In this document: piece by piece, positions 35,329-44,096 of the stretch
Position numbering within the stretch: the stretch's first letter is position 1
How the letters are laid out: each line of letters opens with the position of its first letter
Assembly (NCBI GenBank): GCA_945862265.1
Contig: CAMAXP010000012.1
Location: forward strand, 36,403-100,402
Source of the DNA: Bordetella parapertussis
Lineage (GTDB): Bacteria; Pseudomonadota; Gammaproteobacteria; Burkholderiales; SG8-39
DNA: 64,000 bases
Direction of reading: 5' to 3'
Notes under the pieces: generated by a model
What the model was told of the DNA's origin: nothing
The model's database searches: none
What the model saw: the letters and a program-made list of their open reading frames with translations, nothing else
Made by a program: the position numbers and the translations under genes

Positions 35329-36170
35329 AGCCATTCGCCTATCATCGGCCGGCGTCTGTCGAGGAGGCCGCCGAGGTGCTCAGCCAGAACGGGGAGAATC
35401 GTATCCTCGCCGGAGGGATGACATTGCTCCCCTCACTGAAGCATGGCCTTGCAGCACCGCCGGCTTTGGTTGACCTTGCGGGCATCGGGCCGCTCAGGGG
35501 CATTTCGAAATCGCCTGAAGGCATCCTGATCGGTGCGATGACCACGCATTCGACCGTTGCAAGCGCACCGCTCGTCAGCGAGGTCTTGCCGTCGCTCGGT
35601 GAACTGGCGGGTGGCATCGGGGACCCTCAGGTGCGGCATCGTGGAACCCTCGGGGGCTCCGTGGCCAACAACGACCCGGCGGCCGACTACCCGGCGGCCT
35701 GCCTCGGTCTCGGGGCGACGATTGTGACCAATCGTCGCCGTCTGGCTGCGGATGCGTTCTTCAACGGGTTTTTCTCGACGGCGCTTGCCCCGGCAGAGGT
35801 GCTGACTTCGATCCTCTTTCCCGTGCCGAAGCGGGCCGCCTACGTGAAGTTCGCCAATCCGGCTTCACGCTATTCCATGGTCGGCGTGTTCGTAGCCCAG
35901 TTCGAGAGGCATGTCCGGGTTGCAGTGACGGGCGCCGGGCAAGGCGGGGTGTTCCGGATCCAGGCTTTCGAGCAAGCCCTCGAAACCGAATTCAGTCCGC
36001 AAATCCTGCCGGCGCACTCGATCCCCTTGGGCGACCTGAATTCGGACATGCACGCCAGCGCCGCCTACAGGTCGCACCTGATCAATGTGCTTGCGAAGCG
36101 CGCGGTAGGCGCTTGCCTGGGCGTCCATGCAAAGGCTCCAATGCGCCATGGCGGCGCCGTTGCGTATTGA
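35325..36170 (+). CDS. Molybdenum hydroxylase, FAD medium subunit
   Basis: 281 residues of the CoxM/xanthine-dehydrogenase FAD-binding type: [15 protein letters not shown] (FAD pyrophosphate loop, about residues 29-43), [20 protein letters not shown] and a C-terminal CO-dehydrogenase flavoprotein domain. The family N-terminus [14 protein letters not shown] starts right at TTG 35325, which overlaps the small-subunit stop (TTGA). That decides the start, although the frame is open far upstream. Confidence 0.92.
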   Translation: MKPFAYHRPASVEEAAEVLSQNGENRILAGGMTLLPSLKHGLAAPPALVDLAGIGPLRGISKSPEGILIGAMTTHSTVASAPLVSEVLPSLGELAGGIGDPQVRHRGTLGGSVANNDPAADYPAACLGLGATIVTNRRRLAADAFFNGFFSTALAPAEVLTSILFPVPKRAAYVKFANPASRYSMVGVFVAQFERHVRVAVTGAGQGGVFRIQAFEQALETEFSPQILPAHSIPLGDLNSDMHASAAYRSHLINVLAKRAVGACLGVHAKAPMRHGGAVAY

Positions 36171-36186
36171 CTATGACACTACAGGC

Positions 36187-38526
36187 ATGAAAACGAGCGC
36201 ACCTAAAGTCCTCAGCCAGCCGCTCCGGCGCAAAGAGGATCGTCGCCTGCTGACCGGGGCCGGCCGGTTCGTGGACGACGTCCAGTTCGACAACATGCTC
36301 TATCTGGGCACCGTCCGGTCGCCGCATGCGCACGCGAGGATCCTCGGCATCCACAAGGACGAGGCCCTGCTGGTGCCGGGTGTTCTTGAGGTCGTCGTGC
36401 ACGGGGACTATCCCGAGCTCGATCGCCCGATGCCCGAGATTCTCGAGCCGGGAACCCTGGTGAACCCGTATATCGATCTGCACGTGACGAATCCCCATCA
36501 TGTGCTCGCGCACGGCAAGGCCACTTACCAGGGCGAGCCGGTGGCCGTGGTTGTGGCGGAGTCCAGGCACGCTGCCCTGCTCGGAGCCGAAGCGGTGCGG
36601 GTGGACTACGAAGAGCTGCCTGTGGTGCTTTCTGCCGAGGCGGCGATGGCGCCGGATTCGCCGCGTGTCCACGACGCCAACCCCAACATCATGGGGCACC
36701 TGAAAGTATCGATCGGCAACCTCGAAGAAGCGTTCGGCGTCGCCGATTTTGTCATCGAAGAGCGCTTGAGCCTCCAGCGGGTGTCCTCGATGTCGATCGA
36801 GGGGCGTGGCATCGTGGCTTCATGGGACGCCCGGCGGGAGGACCTGACCGTCTGGTCCACCGACCAGGTCCCGTACCGGCTGCGTGGCGTCATCGCCCGC
36901 ATGCTCGACCTGCCCTATGACCGTGTACGTATCCTCTCCGGCGATATCGGGGGGGCCTTTGGCGGGAAGGGGCTTATTGCGGAAGACCTCGTCGCCGCCG
37001 CAATGTCCAGGCGGCTGCGCAGGCCGGTCAAGTGGATCGAATCGCGCTCCGAGACTTTTGTCGGGGCCCATGCCCGGGACCAGGTCCACGATGTACGGGT
37101 GGCTGTGCGTAAGGACGGGACCCTCCTTGGGATGGACCTGAAGATCATCAAGGACGTGGGGGCCTACAACCACTACGAAATGGTCCAGACGACGAACACC
37201 GTCAATCACGTGCTATCGCACTACAAGGTGCCTGCGTTCCGTGCCGAAGGCTGGTGCGTCGTGACAAACAAAGTCGGGATGCGCCCCACGCGGGGCGCTG
37301 GTCGCCCGGAGGCGGCGTTTGTGATGGAGCGCGTGCTCGATTTCGTGGCCGCGCGCACCGGCCTGGATCCATTGGATGTTCGCAGGAGGAACATCATCCC
37401 GGCCGCAGACATGCCCTACAGCAACGGCCTGACTTACCGGGACAACGTGCCCATCACCTATGACGGCGGGGACTACCCGCGGATGTTGGAGCTCGCGGCA
37501 GAGCGCCTCGGCTATGGCCTGTGGAGGAAGAGGCAGGTCGAAGCCCGCAAGGCGGGGCGCCTGATCGGGATCGGCATGTCTTCGAGCCTGGAGGCGGGGG
37601 GCGTAGGGCCGAGCGAGGGTGCGCGGATCACGATCGACGACCAGGGGCGGATCAGTCTGTATCTGGGACTCAGCACACAGGGGCAGAGCCACGAAACTAC
37701 GTTTGCACAGGTCTGCGCGGAGTTCCTTGACGTGCCTTACGACAGTGTCCGCGTGGTTTCGGGCGACACCTCGCTGATGAGGCACGGCTTTGGCACCGGG
37801 GCGAGCCGCATCGGCGTCAACGCCGGCAATGCGGTCAAGCTTACCGCCCTGGCCCTGAAAGAGAAGATCCGCGCCTTTGCCGGGCATGTGCTGGGTGTTG
37901 CTCCTGGAGACATCCGGCTCGAGGGGCAGCGCGCATTCGTTGCGTCCGATCCGGGGAAGCGGCGCACGTATACGGAACTCGCACGCGCGGCGCTGTCCCA
38001 TAAAGGGATGGGCCCGCTCGGCGGCCCGTTGCTGACGGCTACGGAGTTCTTTTACCCGAAGACGGTCACCTGGTCGGCCGGCGTGCAGATGGTTGTCGTC
38101 GAAATCGATCCGGACACCGGCGTCGTGGGCGTGCTCAAGTACGTCATCGTCCACGACTGCGGTACGCCGATGAACCCGGTCGTGGTGGACGGCCAGATCC
38201 AGGGCGGCACGGTGCAGGGCATCGGGGCGGCTCTCGGCGAGGAGCTCATTTACGACGAGACGGGTCAGCTCCTCACGGGAAGCTTCATGGATTATCCGAT
38301 GCCTCGCGCGGCGGACGTGCCGGAATTCGAAATAGAACACGTGGTCTATCCAACGGACCTGAATCCGCTGGGGGTACGCGCGGCTGGCGAGGGCGGGCCG
38401 ATCTCCCCGCCCGCGGCGTTTGCCGGCGCGATTGAAGACGCGCTCGGCCGGCGCGTTCGTGTCCGGAAGATGCCGCTGACCCCGCAACGCGTCTTCGAAT
38501 TGATCCAGGCAGCGGGCACATCATGA
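36187..38526 (+). CDS. Molybdenum hydroxylase, large molybdopterin subunit
   Basis: 779 residues of the xanthine-dehydrogenase/CO-dehydrogenase large subunit. Typical parts: LRRKEDRRLLTGAGRFVDDV near the N-terminus, GDIGGAFGGKG, MRPTRGAGRPEAAF at the molybdenum site, and the catalytic glutamate in RAAGEGGPISPPAA. The AYxCSFR loop of true CO dehydrogenase is absent, so it hydroxylates an organic ring or aldehyde instead. The start at 36187 lacks a clear ribosome site; an ATG 13 codons earlier is an alternative. Its stop overlaps the next ATG (ATGA). Confidence 0.93.
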   Translation: MKTSAPKVLSQPLRRKEDRRLLTGAGRFVDDVQFDNMLYLGTVRSPHAHARILGIHKDEALLVPGVLEVVVHGDYPELDRPMPEILEPGTLVNPYIDLHVTNPHHVLAHGKATYQGEPVAVVVAESRHAALLGAEAVRVDYEELPVVLSAEAAMAPDSPRVHDANPNIMGHLKVSIGNLEEAFGVADFVIEERLSLQRVSSMSIEGRGIVASWDARREDLTVWSTDQVPYRLRGVIARMLDLPYDRVRILSGDIGGAFGGKGLIAEDLVAAAMSRRLRRPVKWIESRSETFVGAHARDQVHDVRVAVRKDGTLLGMDLKIIKDVGAYNHYEMVQTTNTVNHVLSHYKVPAFRAEGWCVVTNKVGMRPTRGAGRPEAAFVMERVLDFVAARTGLDPLDVRRRNIIPAADMPYSNGLTYRDNVPITYDGGDYPRMLELAAERLGYGLWRKRQVEARKAGRLIGIGMSSSLEAGGVGPSEGARITIDDQGRISLYLGLSTQGQSHETTFAQVCAEFLDVPYDSVRVVSGDTSLMRHGFGTGASRIGVNAGNAVKLTALALKEKIRAFAGHVLGVAPGDIRLEGQRAFVASDPGKRRTYTELARAALSHKGMGPLGGPLLTATEFFYPKTVTWSAGVQMVVVEIDPDTGVVGVLKYVIVHDCGTPMNPVVVDGQIQGGTVQGIGAALGEELIYDETGQLLTGSFMDYPMPRAADVPEFEIEHVVYPTDLNPLGVRAAGEGGPISPPAAFAGAIEDALGRRVRVRKMPLTPQRVFELIQAAGTS

Positions 38527-39527
38527 CCGGAATGATGCGTGCCATACGCGTGCCGGTGTTCGGCGGTCCCGAGGTCCTGGAACTCGCCGACCTGCCGGTG
38601 CCCGTGCCTGGCCCCGGGCAGGTCCAGGTCCGGATCCGCTATGCAGGCGTGAATTACTCGGACGTCTACCGACGCATGGGACGAATACGCGAGGGGCATG
38701 CGCCTGACCTGCGGCCGCCGTTCGTGCCGGGGTCCGAGGGCGCCGGTGAAATCACCGCGCTCGGTGAAGGGGTCGTGGACCTCGCCATTGGCGACCGGGT
38801 CGTATACGGTCAGATGAACGTCGGCAGTTGCGCAGAATATGCAGTCATTCCCGCATGGCGCGCGATCAAGGTGCCGGCGAGCATCGACCTCGAAACGGCG
38901 GCCGCCGTGTACGTGCAGGGTTCGACCGCCTACTACCTCAGTCACTGGGTGCGCAGGATCCAGCCCACCGATACCTGCCTCATCCAGGCCGGCGCGGGCG
39001 GGGTCGGCCAGAAGCTGGTGCAGTTTGCAAAGATGCTCGGGGCCCGCGTGCTGACCACGGTGGGCACACACGAGAAAGCTGCGTTTGTGAAGACGCTCGG
39101 CGCCGACATCGTGATTCCCTATCGGGAGGTCGATTTCCGGGATGCCGTCATGGAAGCGACGCAGAACCGCGGGGTGGATGTGGTCTATGACGGTGTCGGT
39201 CTTGACACGATTTCAAAGAGCATCCGCTCACTACGGCGCAAGGGCCTGTGCGTGATGTTTGGCGTGGCGTCCGGTCCCGTGGACAGCGTGGGGACTCTGG
39301 AACTGGCGGAAGCGGGCTCGGTATTCTTTACGCGTCCGCAACTGCGTCACTACCTGGGCACGCCCGAGGAACTCCGGGCCTGCGCCAGCGCCCTTTTCGA
39401 TTCCGTCTCGGGCGGGCAGCTCAAGGTTTCGATTCACGAAGTCTTTGCGCTCGCCGATGCGGCGCAAGCTCACCGTGCCATCGAGGCGCGCAAGACGCTC
39501 GGAAAGATACTGTTGCACGTGGGTTAG
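38523..39527 (+). CDS. Quinone oxidoreductase (MDR family)
   Basis: 334 residues, full length, zeta-crystallin type. Substrate domain with VPGSEGAGEITALGEGV, cofactor loop IQAGAGGVGQKLVQFAKMLG (about residues 157-176), no catalytic-zinc ligands. NADPH-linked reduction of an enone or quinone formed in the pathway. Coupled to the large hydroxylase subunit by an ATGA overlap and followed after 40 bases by a Bug gene, so it belongs to the same operon. Similar to the partial gene at the left edge. Confidence 0.92.
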   Translation: MTGMMRAIRVPVFGGPEVLELADLPVPVPGPGQVQVRIRYAGVNYSDVYRRMGRIREGHAPDLRPPFVPGSEGAGEITALGEGVVDLAIGDRVVYGQMNVGSCAEYAVIPAWRAIKVPASIDLETAAAVYVQGSTAYYLSHWVRRIQPTDTCLIQAGAGGVGQKLVQFAKMLGARVLTTVGTHEKAAFVKTLGADIVIPYREVDFRDAVMEATQNRGVDVVYDGVGLDTISKSIRSLRRKGLCVMFGVASGPVDSVGTLELAEAGSVFFTRPQLRHYLGTPEELRACASALFDSVSGGQLKVSIHEVFALADAAQAHRAIEARKTLGKILLHVG

Positions 39528-39567
39528 GCTTTGCATACAACATGAACAGAACACCTTGGGGAAGCAG

Positions 39568-40518
39568 ATGAAAAAGATTGTTGCCGTCGTTGCAGTTCTC
39601 TTGAGCGGTATTGCAAGCGGTCAGGAGTTTCCGAGCCGTACCGTGCGCATCGTCGTCCCGTTCACGCCTTCCGGTCCCACCGATGTCATTTCGCGGATCC
39701 TGGCCGAGCGCCTTGCGACGAAGTGGAGGCAGCCGGTCATTGTCGAAAACCGGCCGGGGGCCGGCACCGTCATCGGATCCGATATCGTTGCTAAGGCGCC
39801 GCCTGACGGCCACACCATACTGATGGCGGTGACCGCGCATGCCGTCAACGCCACGTTGGTGAAGAAGTTGCCGTACGACACGGTGAAGGATTTTGCACCG
39901 ATCGTGCTTATTGCCACGGCGCCCAACATCCTTGCCGTGAACCCGGCAGTGCCTGTGAAATCGATTGCCGAACTGATCGCCTACCTGAAGGCCAACCCGG
40001 GCAAGCTCAATGCAGGCTCGCACGGGAAGGGGAACATGTCGCATCTTGCGGCGGAAATGCTCAAGGCCACGACCGGGACCGATTTCACCGTCATCCAATA
40101 CAAGGGGGCACAGCCCGCAGCGACCGCACTCGTCGCAGGTGAAGTCAATTTCATGTTCGACACGGGCGTGGTGGCGCCGTTCGTGCAATCAGGCAAGGTC
40201 CGGGTGATCGGCACGACGGGCACGAGGCGCGCGACGCATTTCCCCGATGTTCCGACGCTCATCGAATCGGGACTGCAGGACTTCGAGGTCATATCCTGGT
40301 ACGGGTATTTCACAACGGCAGGTACGCCCCGGGCGGCGCTTGACGTGCTCAATCGCGGATTCAATGAAACGCTTGCCGAGCCGGATATCCGTGCCCGGAT
40401 CCTCAAGCTGAACCAGGAGCCGGCGGGGGGCACCCAGGAGGAACTGGACCGGATCGTGAAGACTCAGATCATCCGTTGGGCGACGGTCATCAAGGCTGCG
40501 GGCATCGAGTCCGATTGA
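39568..40518 (+). CDS. Bug/TctC periplasmic solute-binding protein
   Basis: 316 residues with a short signal peptide (to SGIASGQ). Bug motifs: FPSRTVRIVVPFTPSGPTD, NRPGAGTVIGS, DGHTILMA and QYKGAQPAAT in place of the usual HIPYKG loop. Last gene of the IclR-controlled block, so it probably captures the molybdenum hydroxylase pathway substrate. Ends convergently 19 bases from another Bug gene. Confidence 0.93.
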   Translation: MKKIVAVVAVLLSGIASGQEFPSRTVRIVVPFTPSGPTDVISRILAERLATKWRQPVIVENRPGAGTVIGSDIVAKAPPDGHTILMAVTAHAVNATLVKKLPYDTVKDFAPIVLIATAPNILAVNPAVPVKSIAELIAYLKANPGKLNAGSHGKGNMSHLAAEMLKATTGTDFTVIQYKGAQPAATALVAGEVNFMFDTGVVAPFVQSGKVRVIGTTGTRRATHFPDVPTLIESGLQDFEVISWYGYFTTAGTPRAALDVLNRGFNETLAEPDIRARILKLNQEPAGGTQEELDRIVKTQIIRWATVIKAAGIESD

Positions 40519-40537
40519 GCGGCGTGTCGGCCGCGGC

Positions 40538-41494
40538 CTATTCCGTGCGGATGCCGCCCTGCCGGATCACCGCGCCCCAGCGCTTTTCCTCTGCGTCGAA
40601 GAACTGGTTGGTCAGTGCAGGGGAGAGCGCGAGGATCTCCATCCCGTAGGTCCCACCCGACAACGTGGCCTTCAGCTCCGGTTGGTTGAGGACGGTGGCG
40701 ATTTCCGCGGACATGCGCGAAACGATCGCGGGCGGCGTCTTCGCTTGAGTGAGCATCGCCATCCACGCGTAATAGTTCAAGGCCGGGTAGCCGAGCTCGG
40801 TGAAGGTCGGCACGTCAGGCAACAGCGGTGAGCGTTCCTGCGCGGTGAGTCCGAGGCCGTTCAACTTGTCGGCCTTCACGTGCACGCCGAGCACCGAGAT
40901 GGTCTCGAAGGTGATGCCGACGCGTCCGGCGATCATGTCGGGCAGCGCGGTGTTGCCGCCCTTGTACGGCACATGCGTGAGTTTCACGCCGCCGCTCTGC
41001 ATGAACAGTTCGCCCGAAAGGTGAGCCAGCGTGCCGTCCCCGCCTGATGCGAATGTCACGGCGCCGGGGTTCGCCTTCGCGAATTCGAGCAGTCCGCGCA
41101 CGGTGTTGGGCAGGGTCTTGTTCACCGCAAGCAGCAGCGGGTAGCGGGTGTAGACGGAAACGCCCGTGAGATCGTTGTCGCTGTAGGGCCGCTTGGGATG
41201 CAGGACCCGATTCACGGCGTGCGCGCCAAACACGGCGAGGAACGTGTAGCCGTCTCCAGGGGAGCGCGCAACCGCTTCAGTGGCGATCATCCCGCTCGCG
41301 CCCGGGCGGTTTTCGGCAACCACCGACTGGCCGAGCCGCTTGGTCAGTTCGGCCGCGATCATCCGGGTGACGGCATCCGTGGAGCCGCCTGCGGCGGCGG
41401 CGATGATGATGCGTACCGGTTTCTCGGGCCAGGGCGCTTGCGCCGACGCGAAGAAGGGCAGCGCACAAAGCGCCATGGCGACGATTTTTTTCAT
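40538..41494 (-). CDS. Bug/TctC periplasmic solute-binding protein
   Basis: 318 residues, signal peptide to PFFASAQ. Motifs: WPEKPVRIIIAAAAGGSTD (AAAAGGSTD replaces the usual PYPPGGxTD), NRPGASGMIAT, DGYTFLAV and HVPYKGGNTAL. Its ATG overlaps the upstream dioxygenase stop (ATGA), and that gene follows dadA after 51 bases, so it is the third gene behind the glycine riboswitch. The changed ligand-loop residues suggest a different ligand from its neighbours. Confidence 0.92.
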   Translation of the reverse strand: MKKIVAMALCALPFFASAQAPWPEKPVRIIIAAAAGGSTDAVTRMIAAELTKRLGQSVVAENRPGASGMIATEAVARSPGDGYTFLAVFGAHAVNRVLHPKRPYSDNDLTGVSVYTRYPLLLAVNKTLPNTVRGLLEFAKANPGAVTFASGGDGTLAHLSGELFMQSGGVKLTHVPYKGGNTALPDMIAGRVGITFETISVLGVHVKADKLNGLGLTAQERSPLLPDVPTFTELGYPALNYYAWMAMLTQAKTPPAIVSRMSAEIATVLNQPELKATLSGGTYGMEILALSPALTNQFFDAEEKRWGAVIRQGGIRTE

Positions 41495-42537
41495 GTGCTG
41501 CTCACCGTTTCGTAAATGTACTTGCCTGTGCGAGTCGGGAACCCGCCCCGGACGGTGCCAGCCCGGCCGTCCCCGTAGATCGGCGCGAAGCCCGGGCTGA
41601 GCTCGCGGCTGTTGGGCACCGCGAGCCAGAGCCTCAGCAGGTGCCGGTACCGATCCGGGCCTTCGTGGTCCTCGAACGCGGTGCGCGAGTGATACAGCAC
41701 GTGATTGTTCACGAACTGCAGGTCGCCGGGCTCGAACATGGTGGAGAAGTGGAATTCCGGGCTCGAGGCCAGCTCGTCGAACAGGTCGATCGCCTCCTGC
41801 TGCTTCTGCGTGAGCCGCGGCACATCGGGAAAGCGCTGGGCCGACAGGATGTGCGAGCGGACGTACAGGCAGGCGAACCGGCCCTTGTGGAAAGTGAAGA
41901 TCGGCAACGGGTAGTGCGGCAGCGACCCCGGCGCCTCCTGCCCCTGCCAGCTGTAGGTGTAGGGCTGGTAGAGGACCTCGAGCAGGTCCGGCCGGCGCTT
42001 CGCGATCTCGTTGTGGATCGCGATGGAGCTGCCGATGATGCTGAGCCCGCCGCTTTTCGCCGTGCGCAACACGAACAGCGCGACCACGTCGCTGAAGTCG
42101 GTGTGGTAGTTGAGTTTTTCGTTGGAGGTATAGCCGCGGCCCTTCGGACCGTTGAGTTCGGTCTTCAGGTTGCGCACGTCCCCCAGCAGGTCGCCGCCCG
42201 AGCTCTGCGAGATGGCGGTGCCCAGATGCAATCCGAGGCCCCAGTAGATGAGGCGCAGGTCGGACTTGTCGAAGTGTTCGGCCGGGAACCCGCGCAGCAG
42301 GTGCAGGCCAGGGCCGTTTTCGAGGCCTTCGAGGAGCGACGCGAAGGTTTCAGCCAGAGCCGACAGAGGGAAGTCGGCCTTGGTGAGGGTCTCCATGGTG
42401 CATCCACGGGAGCGGGCTGTCTTCAGCGCGGTCTCGATGTCCGCGATCTCGGTCGCGCTGAAGGTGTGGATCCAGTCAGTTCGTGCCACCAGCTGGGGCC
42501 CGCGCCAGTCGGCCGGGCTTTCTATGATCGGATGCAC
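41491..42537 (-). CDS. TauD/TfdA dioxygenase, long subgroup
   Basis: 348-residue Fe(II)/2-oxoglutarate dioxygenase. The iron site is HTD in NYHTDFSDVVAL, the distal histidine is in NNHVLYHSRTAFED, and the arginine is in YRHLLRLWLAVP. It is the same subgroup as the two genes at 45.9-48.0 kb (shared SSGGDLLGD/NLQGDLLAE-like and NNYTMLHSRTA-like blocks). GTG 42537 is chosen for its AGGGAG five bases upstream. Positioned between dadA and a Bug gene in one orientation. Confidence 0.9.
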   Translation of the reverse strand: MHPIIESPADWRGPQLVARTDWIHTFSATEIADIETALKTARSRGCTMETLTKADFPLSALAETFASLLEGLENGPGLHLLRGFPAEHFDKSDLRLIYWGLGLHLGTAISQSSGGDLLGDVRNLKTELNGPKGRGYTSNEKLNYHTDFSDVVALFVLRTAKSGGLSIIGSSIAIHNEIAKRRPDLLEVLYQPYTYSWQGQEAPGSLPHYPLPIFTFHKGRFACLYVRSHILSAQRFPDVPRLTQKQQEAIDLFDELASSPEFHFSTMFEPGDLQFVNNHVLYHSRTAFEDHEGPDRYRHLLRLWLAVPNSRELSPGFAPIYGDGRAGTVRGGFPTRTGKYIYETVSST

Positions 42538-42588
42538 GTGCACTCCCTGTGTGGTGCGACAAAAATACCTTATCACGTGCCCGCACTG

Positions 42589-43845
42589 CTACCCCCCTGA
42601 AAATTCGAAATCGATTTCCGGCGCCAGTCCGCTGACGATCCGCGCGATCGACTTTCCCGAGCCGCACGCGTGTGTCCAGCCCAGCGTGCCGTGCCCGGTA
42701 TTGAGGTAGAGGTTCGGCACCTTCGAGCGGCCGATGACCGGCACGTTGGACGGCGTGGCGGGCCGCAACCCGGTCCAGAACTGCGCCTCGCTGGTGTCCC
42801 CGGCGCCGGGGAACAGTTCCTCCACGCGCCGGACGATCGCCTCGCAGCGCACGCGGTTGAGGTCGCGGTCGTAGCCGTTGAATTCGGCGGTGCCGGCGAT
42901 GCGCAGCCGCTCGCCGAGGCGCGAGAACACGAGCTTGTACTCGTCGTCGGTCAGCGAAACGCGGTGCGCCATCGCTGCGTCCTTCACCGGCATGGTCACC
43001 GAGTAGCCCTTGGCCGGGTAGATCGGCAGGCGGATGCCGAGCGCCTCGAGGTACAGCGGGCTGAAGGACCCCATGCACATCACGTAGGCGTCGCCGCGAA
43101 TGCGCTGGAAGCGGCCGGTGCTGTCGGTCGCTTCGATATGGTCGAGCTTGCCGCCCGCTTCGCGCAGCGAGGTGACGGTGTGGCTCATCAGGAATTTCAC
43201 GCCTTCCGCCTGGCACAGCGTCACCAGTTCGCGCGCGAACAGGTTGGCGTCGCCCGATTCGTCCTCGGCCGTGTAAGTCGCGCCGGTCAGCCGCGGCCGG
43301 ATGTGCGCCAGCGCGGGTTCGAGGCGCACGGCTTCGTCCGCGGAGATGACGCGCCGATCGCACCCCAGCGCGCGCATCTGTTCGGTGGGTTCGAGTGCGT
43401 CCTGGAACTCCTTCTCGTTCGTATAGAAGTGCAGGATGCCCTGCGTGCGCTGGTCGTAGGCGATGCCGGTCTCCCGGCGCAGCGCCTGCAGCGAATCGCG
43501 GCTGTAGGTGCCGAGCCGCACGATCTGCGCGATGTTGTGGCGGGTGCGTTCGGGCGTGCACTCGCGCAGGAACTGCAATCCCCACAGCCACTGGCGCAGG
43601 TCCGCACGCAGCCGGAAGAGCAGGGGCGCGTCCTCTCTGGCGAGCCACTTGAGCACCTTGAGCGGGGCGCCCGGGTTGGCCCAGGGCTCGGCGTGGCTGA
43701 CCGAGATCTGCCCGCCGTTGGCGAAGCTGGTTTCTGCTGCGGGGGAGGCCTGCCGGTCGAGGACCGTGACCTCGTGGCCGAGGCGGCTGAGGTAATAGGC
43801 GGACGAAACACCAAGGAGGCCGGAGCCGAGCACGATGACGCGCAT
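42589..43845 (-). CDS. dadA: DadA-type FAD amino-acid dehydrogenase
   Basis: 418 residues of the DAO/DadA family: FAD loop VIVLGSGLLGVSSAYYLSRLG at the N-terminus, ETSFANGGQIS, and the C-terminal TGHGTLGWTHACGSGK. Such enzymes oxidise D-amino acids or small amino acids to oxo acids and pass electrons to the respiratory chain. Alanine racemase is not next door. The leader carries a tandem glycine riboswitch, so the natural substrate may be glycine or an N-substituted glycine rather than D-alanine. The name reflects the family, not the substrate. Confidence 0.85.
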   Translation of the reverse strand: MRVIVLGSGLLGVSSAYYLSRLGHEVTVLDRQASPAAETSFANGGQISVSHAEPWANPGAPLKVLKWLAREDAPLLFRLRADLRQWLWGLQFLRECTPERTRHNIAQIVRLGTYSRDSLQALRRETGIAYDQRTQGILHFYTNEKEFQDALEPTEQMRALGCDRRVISADEAVRLEPALAHIRPRLTGATYTAEDESGDANLFARELVTLCQAEGVKFLMSHTVTSLREAGGKLDHIEATDSTGRFQRIRGDAYVMCMGSFSPLYLEALGIRLPIYPAKGYSVTMPVKDAAMAHRVSLTDDEYKLVFSRLGERLRIAGTAEFNGYDRDLNRVRCEAIVRRVEELFPGAGDTSEAQFWTGLRPATPSNVPVIGRSKVPNLYLNTGHGTLGWTHACGSGKSIARIVSGLAPEIDFEFSGG

Positions 43846-43871
43846 GGGAGCACCTGTTCAAAAGGCGCCGC

Positions 43872-44051
43872 TCCCCCTGTCCGTGATACCTGAGAGATTC
43901 AGCTACAACGCCCGTTGTGGCTTTGCTCCTTCGGTGCGTCACGCTGTGTGACGGCTCTCCAGACGGCTGTTCATCGTATGCAGTACTGGACCTGAGCGAT
44001 TATGGGAGTTTGCGCCTTCGGTGACCGGGTTTCCCCGGTGCTCTCCTGCAT
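43872..44051 (-). promoter_or_regulatory. Tandem glycine riboswitch
   Basis: Two glycine aptamers in the dadA leader. Aptamer 1 (44051-43978) has a P1 stem ATGCAG/CTGCAT, GGAGAGC, the core CACCGAAGGCGCAA and CGCTCAGGTCCAGTAC. Aptamer 2 (about 43966-43872) has GGAGAGC, GCACCGAAGGAGCAA and CTCTCAGGTATCACGGAC. These match the class consensus (GGAGAG, CCGAAGGxGCAA, CTCAGGxxxxxxGGAC) in order and spacing. The short linker is usual for the cooperative tandem form. The element ends about 27 bases before the dadA ATG. The remaining bases to the divergent Bug start (44052-44096) must hold the promoter. Confidence 0.92.
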
Positions 44052-44096
44052 GAGTGGCAATATAGCGGAAATCCAAACCCTGCGGAGAAACGATCC

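Noticed and set aside
36187..38526. Carbon monoxide dehydrogenase large subunit
   Set aside because: The AYxCSFR active-site loop is missing; the corresponding stretch reads MRPTRGAGRPEA, as in other molybdenum hydroxylases.
42538..42588. A terminator between dadA and the dioxygenase gene
   Set aside because: There is a short T-run but only a 4-base possible stem before it, so I treat the genes as possibly one transcript.
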